24,795 nucleotides of DNA, taken from the NCBI GenBank assembly GCA_026390045.1, contig JAPLGR010000704.1, forward strand, positions 1 to 24,795. The letters run 5' to 3'. Below the pieces are notes generated by a model. The model was given only the letters and a program-made list of their open reading frames with translations. It ran no database searches and was not told where the DNA came from. Below, one piece after another: positions 18,350-24,795 of the stretch. Every line of letters starts with the position of its first letter. The first letter of the stretch is position 1. A program made the translations under genes and the position numbers. This DNA comes from Chloroflexota bacterium (GTDB taxonomy: Bacteria; Chloroflexota; Anaerolineae; Anaerolineales; E44-bin32).

Positions 18350-19405
18350 ATGTGGACCGATCCACGAGCTGAAGACGGCAGTCAGATCATCGAATCGCTT
18401 CCCAAGGTGGAGCTCCATCGCCATCTCGAGGGATCCCTCCGGATGGCAACGCTCCTGGAACTTGCGCGCGGGAACGGGCTGCCGGTGCCGCGCGACGAAC
18501 GGGCGCTCCGCGCCCAGGTTCAGGTCCTGCCGCACGATCCGCTCACCTGGCAGAACTTCCTCTCCAAATTCGAAGCTCTGCGTCACTTCTTCCAATCCCC
18601 TGAGGTGATCTCCCGCCTAGTGCGTGAGTCGATCGAGGATCTTGCGGCCGACCGAGTCCTCTACACTGAGTTGCGCTTCACCCCGGCGGCACTGGCCGCC
18701 TCGCGGGGCTTCTCCGTGGACGAGGTCATGGACTGGGTGCTTGAGGCGGGACGGGAAGCCATGCACGCAGCAGGCGTGCGCGTGGCATGGATTGCCAGCA
18801 TCAATCGGCACGAGCCCATCCAGATGGCTGAACGCGTCGCTCGGGCAGCGGCTGAGAGGCGCGGACGCGGCCTGGTCGGCCTTGACCTGGCCGGGAACGA
18901 GGTGGATTTCCCCACGGACCCGTTCGCCTCCATCTTCCGCGATGCCGCGAAGAGCGGGCTGGGAATCTCAGTGCATGCAGGCGAGTGGTCGGATGGGGGA
19001 AGCGTGTACCACGCGATGGAGTCGCTGGGAGCCCTGCGAATCGCCCATGGGGTTCGCGCCATTGAGGAACCGCGCGCGCTCGAGATGGCACGCGAAAGGC
19101 GCATTGCCTTCGAAGTGTGTCTCACCAGCAACGTTGCTTCGGGCGCCGTGCGTTCCTACGCCGAGCATCCGTTGCCGCGTCTGATCCAGGCTGGCGTGCA
19201 GGTGACGCTCAACAGCGATGACCCATCGATCTGCGGGATCCGGCTCAGCGATGAGTACCGGGCGGCCATGCAGCACTTCGGATTGTCGCACGACAGCCTG
19301 CGGGGCCTGATTCTGGCCGCCGTCCAGGCGGCGTTCCTGCCGGCCAAGGACAAGCGCAGGCTCGAAGGCCAACTCCAGGCGGAGCTGTTCGCCAAAGCCT
19401 CCTAG
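18350..19405 (+). CDS. Adenosine deaminase family protein
   Basis: The 351-residue product is a metal-dependent amidohydrolase barrel. The zinc and catalytic residues are all present: His23 and His25 in PKVELHRHLEGSLR, His209 and Glu212 in SVHAGEW, His233 in RIAHGVRAIE, and Asp290-Asp291 in LNSDDPSICG. SNVASG precedes the last pair. The family hydrolyses adenosine or deoxyadenosine to inosine and ammonia in purine salvage; close relatives act on adenine or aminodeoxyfutalosine, which the sequence alone does not exclude. The start is uncertain: ATG 18350 gives the usual spacing to the first motif, while ATG 18314 is 12 codons earlier and has GGAGG rather close (3 bases). The open frame extends far upstream into secA but that part is not protein-like. 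The gene stands alone, and a convergent minus cluster follows. Confidence 0.93.
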   Translation: MWTDPRAEDGSQIIESLPKVELHRHLEGSLRMATLLELARGNGLPVPRDERALRAQVQVLPHDPLTWQNFLSKFEALRHFFQSPEVISRLVRESIEDLAADRVLYTELRFTPAALAASRGFSVDEVMDWVLEAGREAMHAAGVRVAWIASINRHEPIQMAERVARAAAERRGRGLVGLDLAGNEVDFPTDPFASIFRDAAKSGLGISVHAGEWSDGGSVYHAMESLGALRIAHGVRAIEEPRALEMARERRIAFEVCLTSNVASGAVRSYAEHPLPRLIQAGVQVTLNSDDPSICGIRLSDEYRAAMQHFGLSHDSLRGLILAAVQAAFLPAKDKRRLEGQLQAELFAKAS

Positions 19406-19501
19406 CGCCCTTCTTCCTCCGACGCCGGCCGACTGACGGACATGAAGATCGCGGGGGAGAGGCTGTTCCTCCGTTCCCGACCACACTTCCTGTGCCCGAT
19501 C

Positions 19502-19630
19502 TCATGGCATGTGGACCAGCGACGCCGCAATCCGGGCGCGCTGGGCGCGCAGTTCCTTCGCGTGCGCCAGCGTCCGCAGTGTCAATCCCTTGCGCCAAGA
19601 AGGTCCGCCCCTGCGAGGCTGCTCGTCCAT
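19502..19630 (-). CDS. Possible 42-residue basic protein
   Basis: In the 305-base gap between the deaminase and the membrane protein gene, the minus strand has ATG 19628-19630 with GGAGAG at 19638-19643, a 7-base spacing. The frame ends at TGA 19502-19504. The product is Arg/Lys-rich and likely one amphipathic helix (LTLRTLAHAKELRAQRARIA). About three quarters of its third codon positions are G or C, like the genes around it. It could be the last gene of the minus cluster, but a strong hairpin lies just before it. No family is recognised. The rest of the gap holds nothing else beyond the hairpin. Confidence 0.35.
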   Translation of the reverse strand: MDEQPRRGGPSWRKGLTLRTLAHAKELRAQRARIAASLVHMP

Positions 19631-19651
19631 GCCGGCGCTCTCCGTTGCGCG

Positions 19652-19680
19652 CGCCGGCGGAGGCACAACCTCCGCCGGCG
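19652..19680 (-). terminator. Strong hairpin after the 19711 gene
   Basis: A 12-base perfect stem (19652-19663 with 19669-19680) with a 5-base loop lies 31 bases after the minus stop at 19711. No U tract follows on either strand. It is placed to end the minus cluster and might also stop plus transcripts from the deaminase gene. Confidence 0.5.
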
Positions 19681-19710
19681 GTCACAGACTGCCTGTCTCG
19701 CGGACGAACC

Positions 19711-20481
19711 CTACTGCTTCGCCTCCCACTCGGCCACCGCCTCACGGATCATGCGTTTGACGTCGGCATCCGGCACGTCTTCGAGTGAGTAGCTCGCGAG
19801 GCCGATGTAGACGCGAAGCGCGCCGCCCGCTCCCTCCACCAGACGGATGCCGCGCGTGCTGCCAGAGGCTTCCACCAGCTTGCGCTGAAGGACCTCGTTG
19901 ATCTGCTCTATCATGCTCACAGGCTTCTTGGCTTCTTCCCTCGGGGCGCGTTCGGCCGCCCGTTCGCGAACGGCCGCTGTGCCCAGCCATTGGACCAGAT
20001 CAGCCGCGGCATACTCGACACGCGCATAGTCCTTGGACGCCCGCAGATCTTCGACGGTGGCGTATTCGCGCCCGCCGACCAGCACCAGGAGCTTGCCCGA
20101 CACCTCGTCGCGCAGGAGGGTTGCGACCGCCAGCGTGCGGCGTGACGGCGCAGCCACAGCGGGCAGAGGCGTGGCCGAGGCGGGGACCTGCGTCACGGGC
20201 GGGGGCGAAGCAGCCGGCGGTGGCGCCGCTGCCGGAACGATAGGAAGAGGAGGTTCGGCGGGCGGCGCGGCAACTGCAGCGATTGGAGGCTTGGCCCACG
20301 GCGGCGGCGTCCCTGGTTCTGGCGGAACATCCTCCATCTGTGTGCGCTCTTCCTCAACGTCGGAGCCGGCTTCCGATTTCTTCTCCTGGTCGCGCCGGTT
20401 CAGGATGAATGCGTAGGCCAGGAGCGCAAGCGCGATCCCGACCACGATCAGGATGACGCCGAAGACCAGCTCGTTGTTCAT
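19711..20481 (-). CDS. Single-pass membrane protein with Pro/Ala linker, function unknown
   Basis: The 256-residue product starts with a membrane helix (residues 6-27, VFGVILIVVGIALALLAYAF), then a charged stretch (NRRDQEKKSEAGSDVEEERT). A long Pro/Ala-rich linker runs from about 50 to 110. The C-terminal half, probably cytoplasmic by the positive-inside rule, is folded: LLRDEVSGKLLVLVGGREYA, VEDLRASKDYARVEYAAADL, then IEQINEVLQRKLVEASGSTR and a strand-rich IRLVEGAGGALRVYIGLASY ending in a helix. I do not recognise a family. ATG 20481 has AGGGG 6 bases upstream. The start is only 9 bases after the fpg stop, so it is almost certainly translated from the fpg message. That gives no clear functional hint, since fpg is a general repair gene. 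Confidence 0.8.
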   Translation of the reverse strand: MNNELVFGVILIVVGIALALLAYAFILNRRDQEKKSEAGSDVEEERTQMEDVPPEPGTPPPWAKPPIAAVAAPPAEPPLPIVPAAAPPPAASPPPVTQVPASATPLPAVAAPSRRTLAVATLLRDEVSGKLLVLVGGREYATVEDLRASKDYARVEYAAADLVQWLGTAAVRERAAERAPREEAKKPVSMIEQINEVLQRKLVEASGSTRGIRLVEGAGGALRVYIGLASYSLEDVPDADVKRMIREAVAEWEAKQ

Positions 20482-20490
20482 GTTTAACCC

Positions 20491-21309
20491 CTAGGCCCGC
20501 TGGCACGCGGGGCAGATGTGGGTTCCCCGCTGCCCGATGACCAGCCTCTCGATCGGCGTGCCGCACTCCGGGCACGGTTCGCCGGTGCGCTGGTAGACGC
20601 GAAAGTGGTTCTGGAAATCCCCACCACGATAGACCCAGTCAATGCTGGCTCCGTGGTGCCTGAGCCCGCGCTGCAGGCTGAGGCGAATCCCGCGCCAAAG
20701 CGCGCGGACCTCAGCTTCAGAGAGAGTATCGCTCCGGCGCAAAGGATGCAGCCGCGCCCGGTGCAGGGCTTCGTCCACGTAGATGTTGCCAAGGCCGGCG
20801 ACAGATGCCTGATCGAGAAGAAGCGGCTTGAGAGCGCGGCGGTGCGAACGCAGGATTCCGCCGAGCACTTCCCAGGTGAAGGCGCGCTCGAGGGGCTCGG
20901 GACCGAGCCTGGCGAGCACGCGCTCCGGGTTGTCGACCAAGTAGGCCTTGCCGAACTTGCGGGCGTCGCTGAAGCGCAGCTCCCAGCCGTCGTCCAGGTA
21001 GAAGACTGTTCGGTCATACGGATCAGGTGCTGTCCCGGGCGAGACGAGCTGAAGGTCGCCGCTCATCTTGAGATGGATCAACAGCGTGCCGCGATCTAGG
21101 GGGAAGACCAGGTACTTGCCGCGACGCCGCACGTCGTGGACGCAGTTCCCGGCGATCGAACGGCGGAAGCGCGCGGCTGAGGGGATGGCGATGTGGCGCG
21201 GCCAGCGCAGGGTCACGGATGCGATCCGCTTGCCGGGGAGGGCAGGCGCCTCCGACCACCCGTCGCGTAGCCGCCGCGCGATCGTCTCGACCTCTGGGAG
21301 TTCCGGCAT
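20491..21309 (-). CDS. mutM: Formamidopyrimidine-DNA glycosylase (Fpg/MutM)
   Basis: This 272-residue enzyme removes oxidised purines such as 8-oxoguanine from DNA and nicks the abasic site. The N-terminus is MPELPEVETI: Pro2 is the nucleophile after Met removal and Glu3 is catalytic, so the start must be ATG 21309, not the earlier in-frame ATG at 21318. The beta-hairpin lysine lies in RRGKYLVFPL. LKPLLLDQASVAGLGNIYVD is the helix-two-turn-helix, and a zinc finger closes the protein (CPECGTP, then HICPAC; spacing C-x2-C-x16-C-x2-C). TATAAT ends exactly 7 bases before the ATG, so the message is probably leaderless. It lies 60 bases after the ComEA-like gene on the same strand and heads a unit with the membrane protein gene at 19711. 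Confidence 0.96.
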   Translation of the reverse strand: MPELPEVETIARRLRDGWSEAPALPGKRIASVTLRWPRHIAIPSAARFRRSIAGNCVHDVRRRGKYLVFPLDRGTLLIHLKMSGDLQLVSPGTAPDPYDRTVFYLDDGWELRFSDARKFGKAYLVDNPERVLARLGPEPLERAFTWEVLGGILRSHRRALKPLLLDQASVAGLGNIYVDEALHRARLHPLRRSDTLSEAEVRALWRGIRLSLQRGLRHHGASIDWVYRGGDFQNHFRVYQRTGEPCPECGTPIERLVIGQRGTHICPACQRA

Positions 21310-21316
21310 GGCCGGC

Positions 21317-21322
21317 ATTATA
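21317..21322 (-). promoter_or_regulatory. -10 box (TATAAT) of fpg, probable leaderless start
   Basis: A consensus TATAAT on minus is followed by 7 bases (GCCGGCC) and then the fpg ATG. Transcription usually starts 6-8 bases after the -10, so it would start at or next to the A of ATG. No ribosome site is visible. Confidence 0.7.
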
Positions 21323-21369
21323 CCCGCCGCTCGCCCCTGAACAAAGCGACGCCGCGGGCGGCGGAAGAC

Positions 21370-21933
21370 TCAGTTGACAAGCACCATGTCCCGGATGGCT
21401 TCCAGCTTGGCTGGCCCGATCCCCGGCACAGACAGCAGATCCTCGACGGAGCCGAAGGCGCCGTGCGCCTCGCGGTAGTCGATGATCTCCTGCGCCAGGC
21501 TCGGCCCGATCCCCGGAAGCCGATCAAGTTCGGAGGCGGATGCGGTGTTCAGATTGACGGGTGGTGCTGGAGTCCCGGGGGAGGAGGTGGCTGCCGGCGA
21601 TGGCGGTTCGGCGCCGGTTGCCACCAGATACGGGACGCGAACCTGGTCGCCGTCGAGCACGCGCTCCGCCAGGTTGATGGCGTCGAGCCATGCGCCGTCT
21701 GCCGGACCGCCGGCCGCCTCAACCGCCTGCGCGACCAACGAACCTGCAGGGAGTGAGTACACGCCGGGCTGACGAACGGCGCCGGCGACGTGGATGCGCA
21801 GCAGGGCAGGCGATGGTGGAGGCAGGAGCGTGATGGCGGCGCCGCGTGGCTGACTGAGGATCAGCCACAGGATGCCGCCGATCAGCAGGCCGCTCAAGAT
21901 CCCGGCGAAGTACGGGACAAAGCGTGCACGCAT
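21370..21933 (-). CDS. comEA: ComEA-like SLBB/helix-hairpin-helix DNA-binding protein
   Basis: The 187-residue product has one membrane helix (about 8-27, YFAGILSGLLIGGILWLIL). An SLBB domain follows (about 44-105: RIHVAGAVRQPGVYSLPAGS, LVAQAVEAAGGPADGAWLDA), then a Pro/Ser linker. The C-terminus is a tandem helix-hairpin-helix domain (about 124-187: VNLNTASASELDRLPGIGPS, FGSVEDLLSVPGIGPAKLEA). This is the ComEA architecture. ComEA binds incoming double-stranded DNA outside the membrane and passes it to the ComEC channel; no comEC lies in the window. ATG 21933 is chosen over one 9 codons upstream because AGGGGG lies 8 bases before it. TATACT at 21988-21993 (minus) is a likely -10 box. It is divergent from the adenosyltransferase gene. 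Confidence 0.9.
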   Translation of the reverse strand: MRARFVPYFAGILSGLLIGGILWLILSQPRGAAITLLPPPSPALLRIHVAGAVRQPGVYSLPAGSLVAQAVEAAGGPADGAWLDAINLAERVLDGDQVRVPYLVATGAEPPSPAATSSPGTPAPPVNLNTASASELDRLPGIGPSLAQEIIDYREAHGAFGSVEDLLSVPGIGPAKLEAIRDMVLVN

Positions 21934-21987
21934 CCTTGAATCCCCCTGACGATCACGCACGCACCGGTTTGGCCGGACCTCATCCTC

Positions 21988-21993
21988 AGTATA
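21988..21993 (-). promoter_or_regulatory. -10 box (TATACT) of the comEA-like gene
   Basis: TATACT matches the consensus at five of six bases and lies about 54 bases before ATG 21933. A weak TTGTGC lies 16 bases further upstream. Confidence 0.5.
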
Positions 21994-22021
21994 GGGCGGA
22001 ATAGTGCGAGCACAAAGCGGC

Positions 22022-22027
22022 TATAAT
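22022..22027 (+). promoter_or_regulatory. -10 box (TATAAT) of the adenosyltransferase gene, probable leaderless start
   Basis: A consensus TATAAT is followed by 7 bases (CGCCGCC) and the ATG at 22035, the same geometry as at fpg. No ribosome site is visible. Confidence 0.7.
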
Positions 22028-22034
22028 CGCCGCC

Positions 22035-22592
22035 ATGCCAATCTCCTTCACTGGCGACGGGGACGACGGCAGCACAAGCCTCCTGGGGGATGAGCGCGTC
22101 CGCAAGGACGATCCGCGCATTGCGGCGTGCGGCGATCTTGATGAAGCCTCCGCCTGCCTGGGCCTCGCGCGGGCCGTGTCCCGCAACGAGGACGCCCGCC
22201 TCGTCATCTCGACCATCCAGCGCGATCTGCACGGGGTCATGGCGGAAGTTGTTGCACCTCCTGAGAGCGCTGCCCGCTTCCGCACCGTCGATGCCACACG
22301 TGTGGCCTGGCTGGAAGATGTAATCCGACGGTGGGAGGCCTTCGTCAGCATGCCGGTGGGCTTCATCCTGCCCGGCGACTGCCTGGGCAGCGCAGCCGCG
22401 GCAGTCGCCAGAACCGTCGTGCGTCGCGCTGAGAGGAGCGTTTCCGCCCTGACGCTCTCAGGCCAGCTGGAGAACCTGGATCTGCTCCGCTACCTGAATC
22501 GCCTTTCTTCTCTGTGCTACGTGCTCGAGCTGCTTGAGAACCGAGAGGCCGGCATTGAACGGCCGACCCCAGCTCGGTCCCCTTCTCCATGA
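22035..22592 (+). CDS. PduO-type ATP:cob(I)alamin adenosyltransferase
   Basis: The 185-residue product transfers the adenosyl group of ATP to cob(I)alamin, giving coenzyme B12. The N-terminal FTGDGDDGSTSLLGDERVRK is the family's ATP-binding loop (usually T-x-x-G-D-x-G-x-T), followed by DDPRIAACGDLDEASACLGL. The conserved arginine helix VARTVVRRAERSVSAL and NLDLLRYLNRLSSLCYVLEL complete the five-helix bundle. The length is normal. Only a short Pro/Ser tail lies beyond the fold. It probably has a leaderless mRNA. Its stop overlaps the start of the DUF554 gene by 4 bases (ATGA), so the two are coupled. No cobalamin riboswitch can be present if transcription starts at the ATG. Confidence 0.93.
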   Translation: MPISFTGDGDDGSTSLLGDERVRKDDPRIAACGDLDEASACLGLARAVSRNEDARLVISTIQRDLHGVMAEVVAPPESAARFRTVDATRVAWLEDVIRRWEAFVSMPVGFILPGDCLGSAAAAVARTVVRRAERSVSALTLSGQLENLDLLRYLNRLSSLCYVLELLENREAGIERPTPARSPSP

Positions 22593-23332
22593 TCGGCACC
22601 TGGATCAACATTGCGGCTGTCCTCGCAGGAGGCGCCGTCGGCCTTGTCCTTGGGGCGCGGTTTCCTGATCGCCTGCGCCAGACGGTCATTGCGGCCCTTG
22701 GCCTGTTCACTGCCGGTCTCGGCGTGCGCATGTTCCTGCAGACGGAAGAGCCCATCCTGGCGTTGGGCGGGATCGCATTGGGCGCAGTGCTTGGCGAATG
22801 GTGGCGGATCGAAGATCATCTGGTGGGCCTGGGCGCCTGGCTGGAACGCCGATTCGCACTGCGCGCAGATGAAGGTGCTGAAGGCGGCCGATTCGTGCGG
22901 GGCTTCCTGACCAGCAGCCTGCTATTCTGCGTCGGTCCGATGACGATCCTGGGATCGGTGCAGGACGGGCTGAGCGGCGACTACAGCCTGCTTGCCATCA
23001 AATCGGTCCTCGACGGTCTTGCCGCCATGGCGCTGGCTTCCACGCTTGGCGTCGGCGTCCTGTTCTCCGTTCTGGTGATCGTTGTCTATCAGGGAGGGCT
23101 GACGCTGCTGGCCGCGCAAGTGCACACCCTGCTAACCGATGCCATGACGGCGGAGATGACGGCCGCCGGAGGCTTGATGCTCCTAGGCCTGGCGATCTCA
23201 AGCCTGCTTGAGATCAGGCGGATCCGCGTTGGCAACCTGCTGCCCGGCCTGTTCGTAGCCCCGCTTCTGGTCGCCGTGCAGGGCCCGATTGCACGCCTGT
23301 TCTCATCCCTCGTGGCGGCCATCGGCCGCTAG
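22589..23332 (+). CDS. DUF554 (YdfK-like) membrane protein
   Basis: This 247-residue protein has about seven membrane helices. Typical features are the start IGTWINIAAVLAGGAVGLVL, the short motif ALGAVLGEWWRIEDHLVGLG, the pore-like FLTSSLLFCVGPMTILGSVQ followed by DGLSGDYSLLAIKSVLDG, and the final GNLLPGLFVAPLLVA. These mark the DUF554 family of inner-membrane proteins, for which no transport substrate is established. It follows the cobalamin adenosyltransferase gene with an ATGA overlap and is co-translated with it. A shared role with B12 metabolism is only a guess from that coupling. The 116 bases after it, before the convergent glycosyltransferase, hold no clear terminator. Confidence 0.92.
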   Translation: MIGTWINIAAVLAGGAVGLVLGARFPDRLRQTVIAALGLFTAGLGVRMFLQTEEPILALGGIALGAVLGEWWRIEDHLVGLGAWLERRFALRADEGAEGGRFVRGFLTSSLLFCVGPMTILGSVQDGLSGDYSLLAIKSVLDGLAAMALASTLGVGVLFSVLVIVVYQGGLTLLAAQVHTLLTDAMTAEMTAAGGLMLLGLAISSLLEIRRIRVGNLLPGLFVAPLLVAVQGPIARLFSSLVAAIGR

Positions 23333-23448
23333 GTTCCCGGCTCAATCCGAAAGGTCAGCGTTGAGGCCGATCAAGGACATAGAAGTGCGGCTGCACCTGC
23401 TGTGTCGCGGCCCGAATCAAGGGACTCCCACAGACGGCGGGTTGAGGG

Positions 23449-24795
23449 TTACTCTGAGGGGACGCGCTTGACGACGCAGAACGTCGCGCCCTGTCGCCCG
23501 ACGGTCAGGACCACGGGATCGTCGGGATGGATGGCCAAGTCGCTGTTGGACCGTGTGGTGAGAAGCAGCAGGCTCCCCGGGGTTGTCTGATCGGCATCCG
23601 GATCAAAGGGTTCAATGCGCCACTGGGCGCCCGCATAGGCGCGAGCGATCGCCGGCTGCCGGAGCACGAAGAGAGGCGCTGTATCCAGGCCTTGCGCCTC
23701 CAGCGTTTCCACTGCTTCCTTGTAGCATGTGAGCCAGTAGTCGGTCTCGTAGCGACGGAACGCGCCGTCGAGTCCGCCGGCGAACTCGTTGTAGTAAGCG
23801 TATGGATACGGGTGCAGGCGGACCAGGCCCAGCAGGCTGGGGAGCAGAAGCAGGAGCCCAATCGCCGCCCGCGCGAGCGGAGCGCGCAGCCAGGACCACA
23901 GGGCGTCGAGCGCCAGCCCGCAGGCGATGAAGACTGGCGGCAAGACGAATAGGAAATGGCGATAGCCGTCGTACATCGCCGGGTGCTGTGTGACGACGTA
24001 GCCGATAGGCACGACCAGCCAAAGCATCACCGGGGCCCACGTGCGCCACTCGATCTGCCGGCGAACGAACCGAACTCCGCTGACGGCCAGGCCTGCGAAG
24101 GCGAGCGGCCACACCGGCTCGGTCAGGGTCAGCAACAGCATGCGCGGCAGGTATTCGGCGGGCAGCTGATTGGATGCATAGACGCTGCCGTCGTACAACA
24201 CCGGCACCAGCTTCGGGTTGTCCACCATGTGCCGCATGACCTCAGCGAAACGCTCCACTGGTGCAGGCCACAGGTACGGCCAGCACGCAAGCGCGATGAG
24301 GCAAGCGACAACCAGATAGCCGACGATGGGCAGCCAACTCCGGCGCTGCGGCTGAAGCACATAGGCCGCGATGACGAGCAAACCTGCCAGCGGCCCAACG
24401 ACTCGAACGGCTGTCAGCATTCCGAGAAGCACTGCAGGGACGAGGACAACTGCAAGAGAGTTGATCAACCGCGGTCTGGGACATGCCAGCGCCGGCCATC
24501 TGGCCGACGGCGAGAGCGCATCCTCCATTTGGCGGCGAAGGTTCTCGGCCTGAACTGGATACTTCCTCGCCCAGAGAATGCCGCCAAATGTCAGGGCCGC
24601 CAGACCTATCGCCGCATTCACCCATCGGTAGGCTGAATACACGCGGCCGAGGTAGTAGTCCAGCGAGAGGATGTTGCGGCTGCTCGCCAGCCAGGCGAAC
24701 GCCCGGCCAAGCGTGCTCTCCGGGGCCGCGTAGTACGCCTGGCGTACGACATCACCCAGAGCGCCCCGCCAGCCCTCGCCGAAGACGGCCAGCAG
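23449..24795 (-). CDS. GT-C type membrane glycosyltransferase (PMT/ArnT-like), C-terminal part
   Basis: The minus frame is open from the right edge to TAA 23449, giving 448 residues; the N-terminus lies outside the window. Many hydrophobic helices are visible, such as AAIGLAALTFGGILWARKYP, LIVIAAYVLQP-like stretches and LVVACLIALACWPYLWPAP. Periplasmic-type loops lie between them (PKLVPVLYDGSVYASNQLP). A later motif HPAMYDGYRHFLFVLPPVF and the C-terminal PYPYAYYNEFAGGLDGAFRR with DYWLTCYKEAVETLEAQG are typical of bacterial family 39-like (PMT/ArnT) proteins, which move sugars from a polyprenyl-phosphate carrier onto lipids, proteins or cell-surface glycans. The catalytic acidic residues of the first outer loop would be in the missing part. 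A GTG at 24642 is internal, since family-like sequence continues upstream of it (RNILSLDYYLGR). The substrate is unknown. Confidence 0.82.
   Translation of the reverse strand: MLAVFGEGWRGALGDVVRQAYYAAPESTLGRAFAWLASSRNILSLDYYLGRVYSAYRWVNAAIGLAALTFGGILWARKYPVQAENLRRQMEDALSPSARWPALACPRPRLINSLAVVLVPAVLLGMLTAVRVVGPLAGLLVIAAYVLQPQRRSWLPIVGYLVVACLIALACWPYLWPAPVERFAEVMRHMVDNPKLVPVLYDGSVYASNQLPAEYLPRMLLLTLTEPVWPLAFAGLAVSGVRFVRRQIEWRTWAPVMLWLVVPIGYVVTQHPAMYDGYRHFLFVLPPVFIACGLALDALWSWLRAPLARAAIGLLLLLPSLLGLVRLHPYPYAYYNEFAGGLDGAFRRYETDYWLTCYKEAVETLEAQGLDTAPLFVLRQPAIARAYAGAQWRIEPFDPDADQTTPGSLLLLTTRSNSDLAIHPDDPVVLTVGRQGATFCVVKRVPSE

Overview
The window is GC-rich bacterial chromosome. Its gene content points to a Chloroflexota bacterium, probably of the Anaerolineae type. 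The evidence is a greatly enlarged SecA, several lipoproteins with Thr/Pro-rich linkers, YkuD L,D-transpeptidases, a BTAD-type regulator and an SLBB-HhH ComEA-like protein. This assignment is inference; there is no rRNA or other marker here to confirm it. I see no phage, insertion sequence, integrase or CRISPR array.

Layout, left to right. Positions 1-832 (minus) hold the N-terminal part of a BTAD/STAND regulator with an in-frame TGA near its expected start. A small four-helix membrane protein (995-1366) and a luciferase-like flavin oxidoreductase (1620-2564) follow on plus. On minus come a 454-residue lipoprotein (2599-3963) and an E1-like MoeB/ThiF protein fused to a rhodanese domain (4164-5342). 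An envelope operon (5687-8573, plus) encodes an amidase, a membrane-anchored L,D-transpeptidase and a Tat-exported L,D-transpeptidase, with 4-base stop/start overlaps. A ZIP metal transporter, a frame-disrupted lipoprotein gene, a short protein of unknown function and a CnoX-like thioredoxin-TPR protein follow. A transglutaminase-like protein, a CBM9-like lipoprotein, tRNA-Leu(TAA) and a Cys-rich lipoprotein lie on minus, the last one divergent from secA (14098-18114). After secA come an adenosine deaminase and a minus cluster: ComEA-like protein, Fpg, a membrane protein of unknown function and a possible 42-residue protein. Divergent from that cluster is a plus pair, a PduO-type cobalamin adenosyltransferase and a DUF554 membrane protein. 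The window ends inside a GT-C type membrane glycosyltransferase (minus).

The main themes are envelope biogenesis (peptidoglycan cleavage and cross-linking, secretion, lipoproteins), redox and proteostasis, and DNA repair or uptake. Promoters are readable as TATAAT/TACAAT -10 boxes, often with an upstream TG. Two of them (fpg and the adenosyltransferase gene) sit exactly 7 bases before the start codon, so these two mRNAs are probably leaderless. I do not see a clearly new multi-gene defence or mobile system. The most unusual items are the roughly 1340-residue SecA with large insertions, the compact three-gene peptidoglycan operon, the leaderless promoters, and two genes with apparent disruptions.
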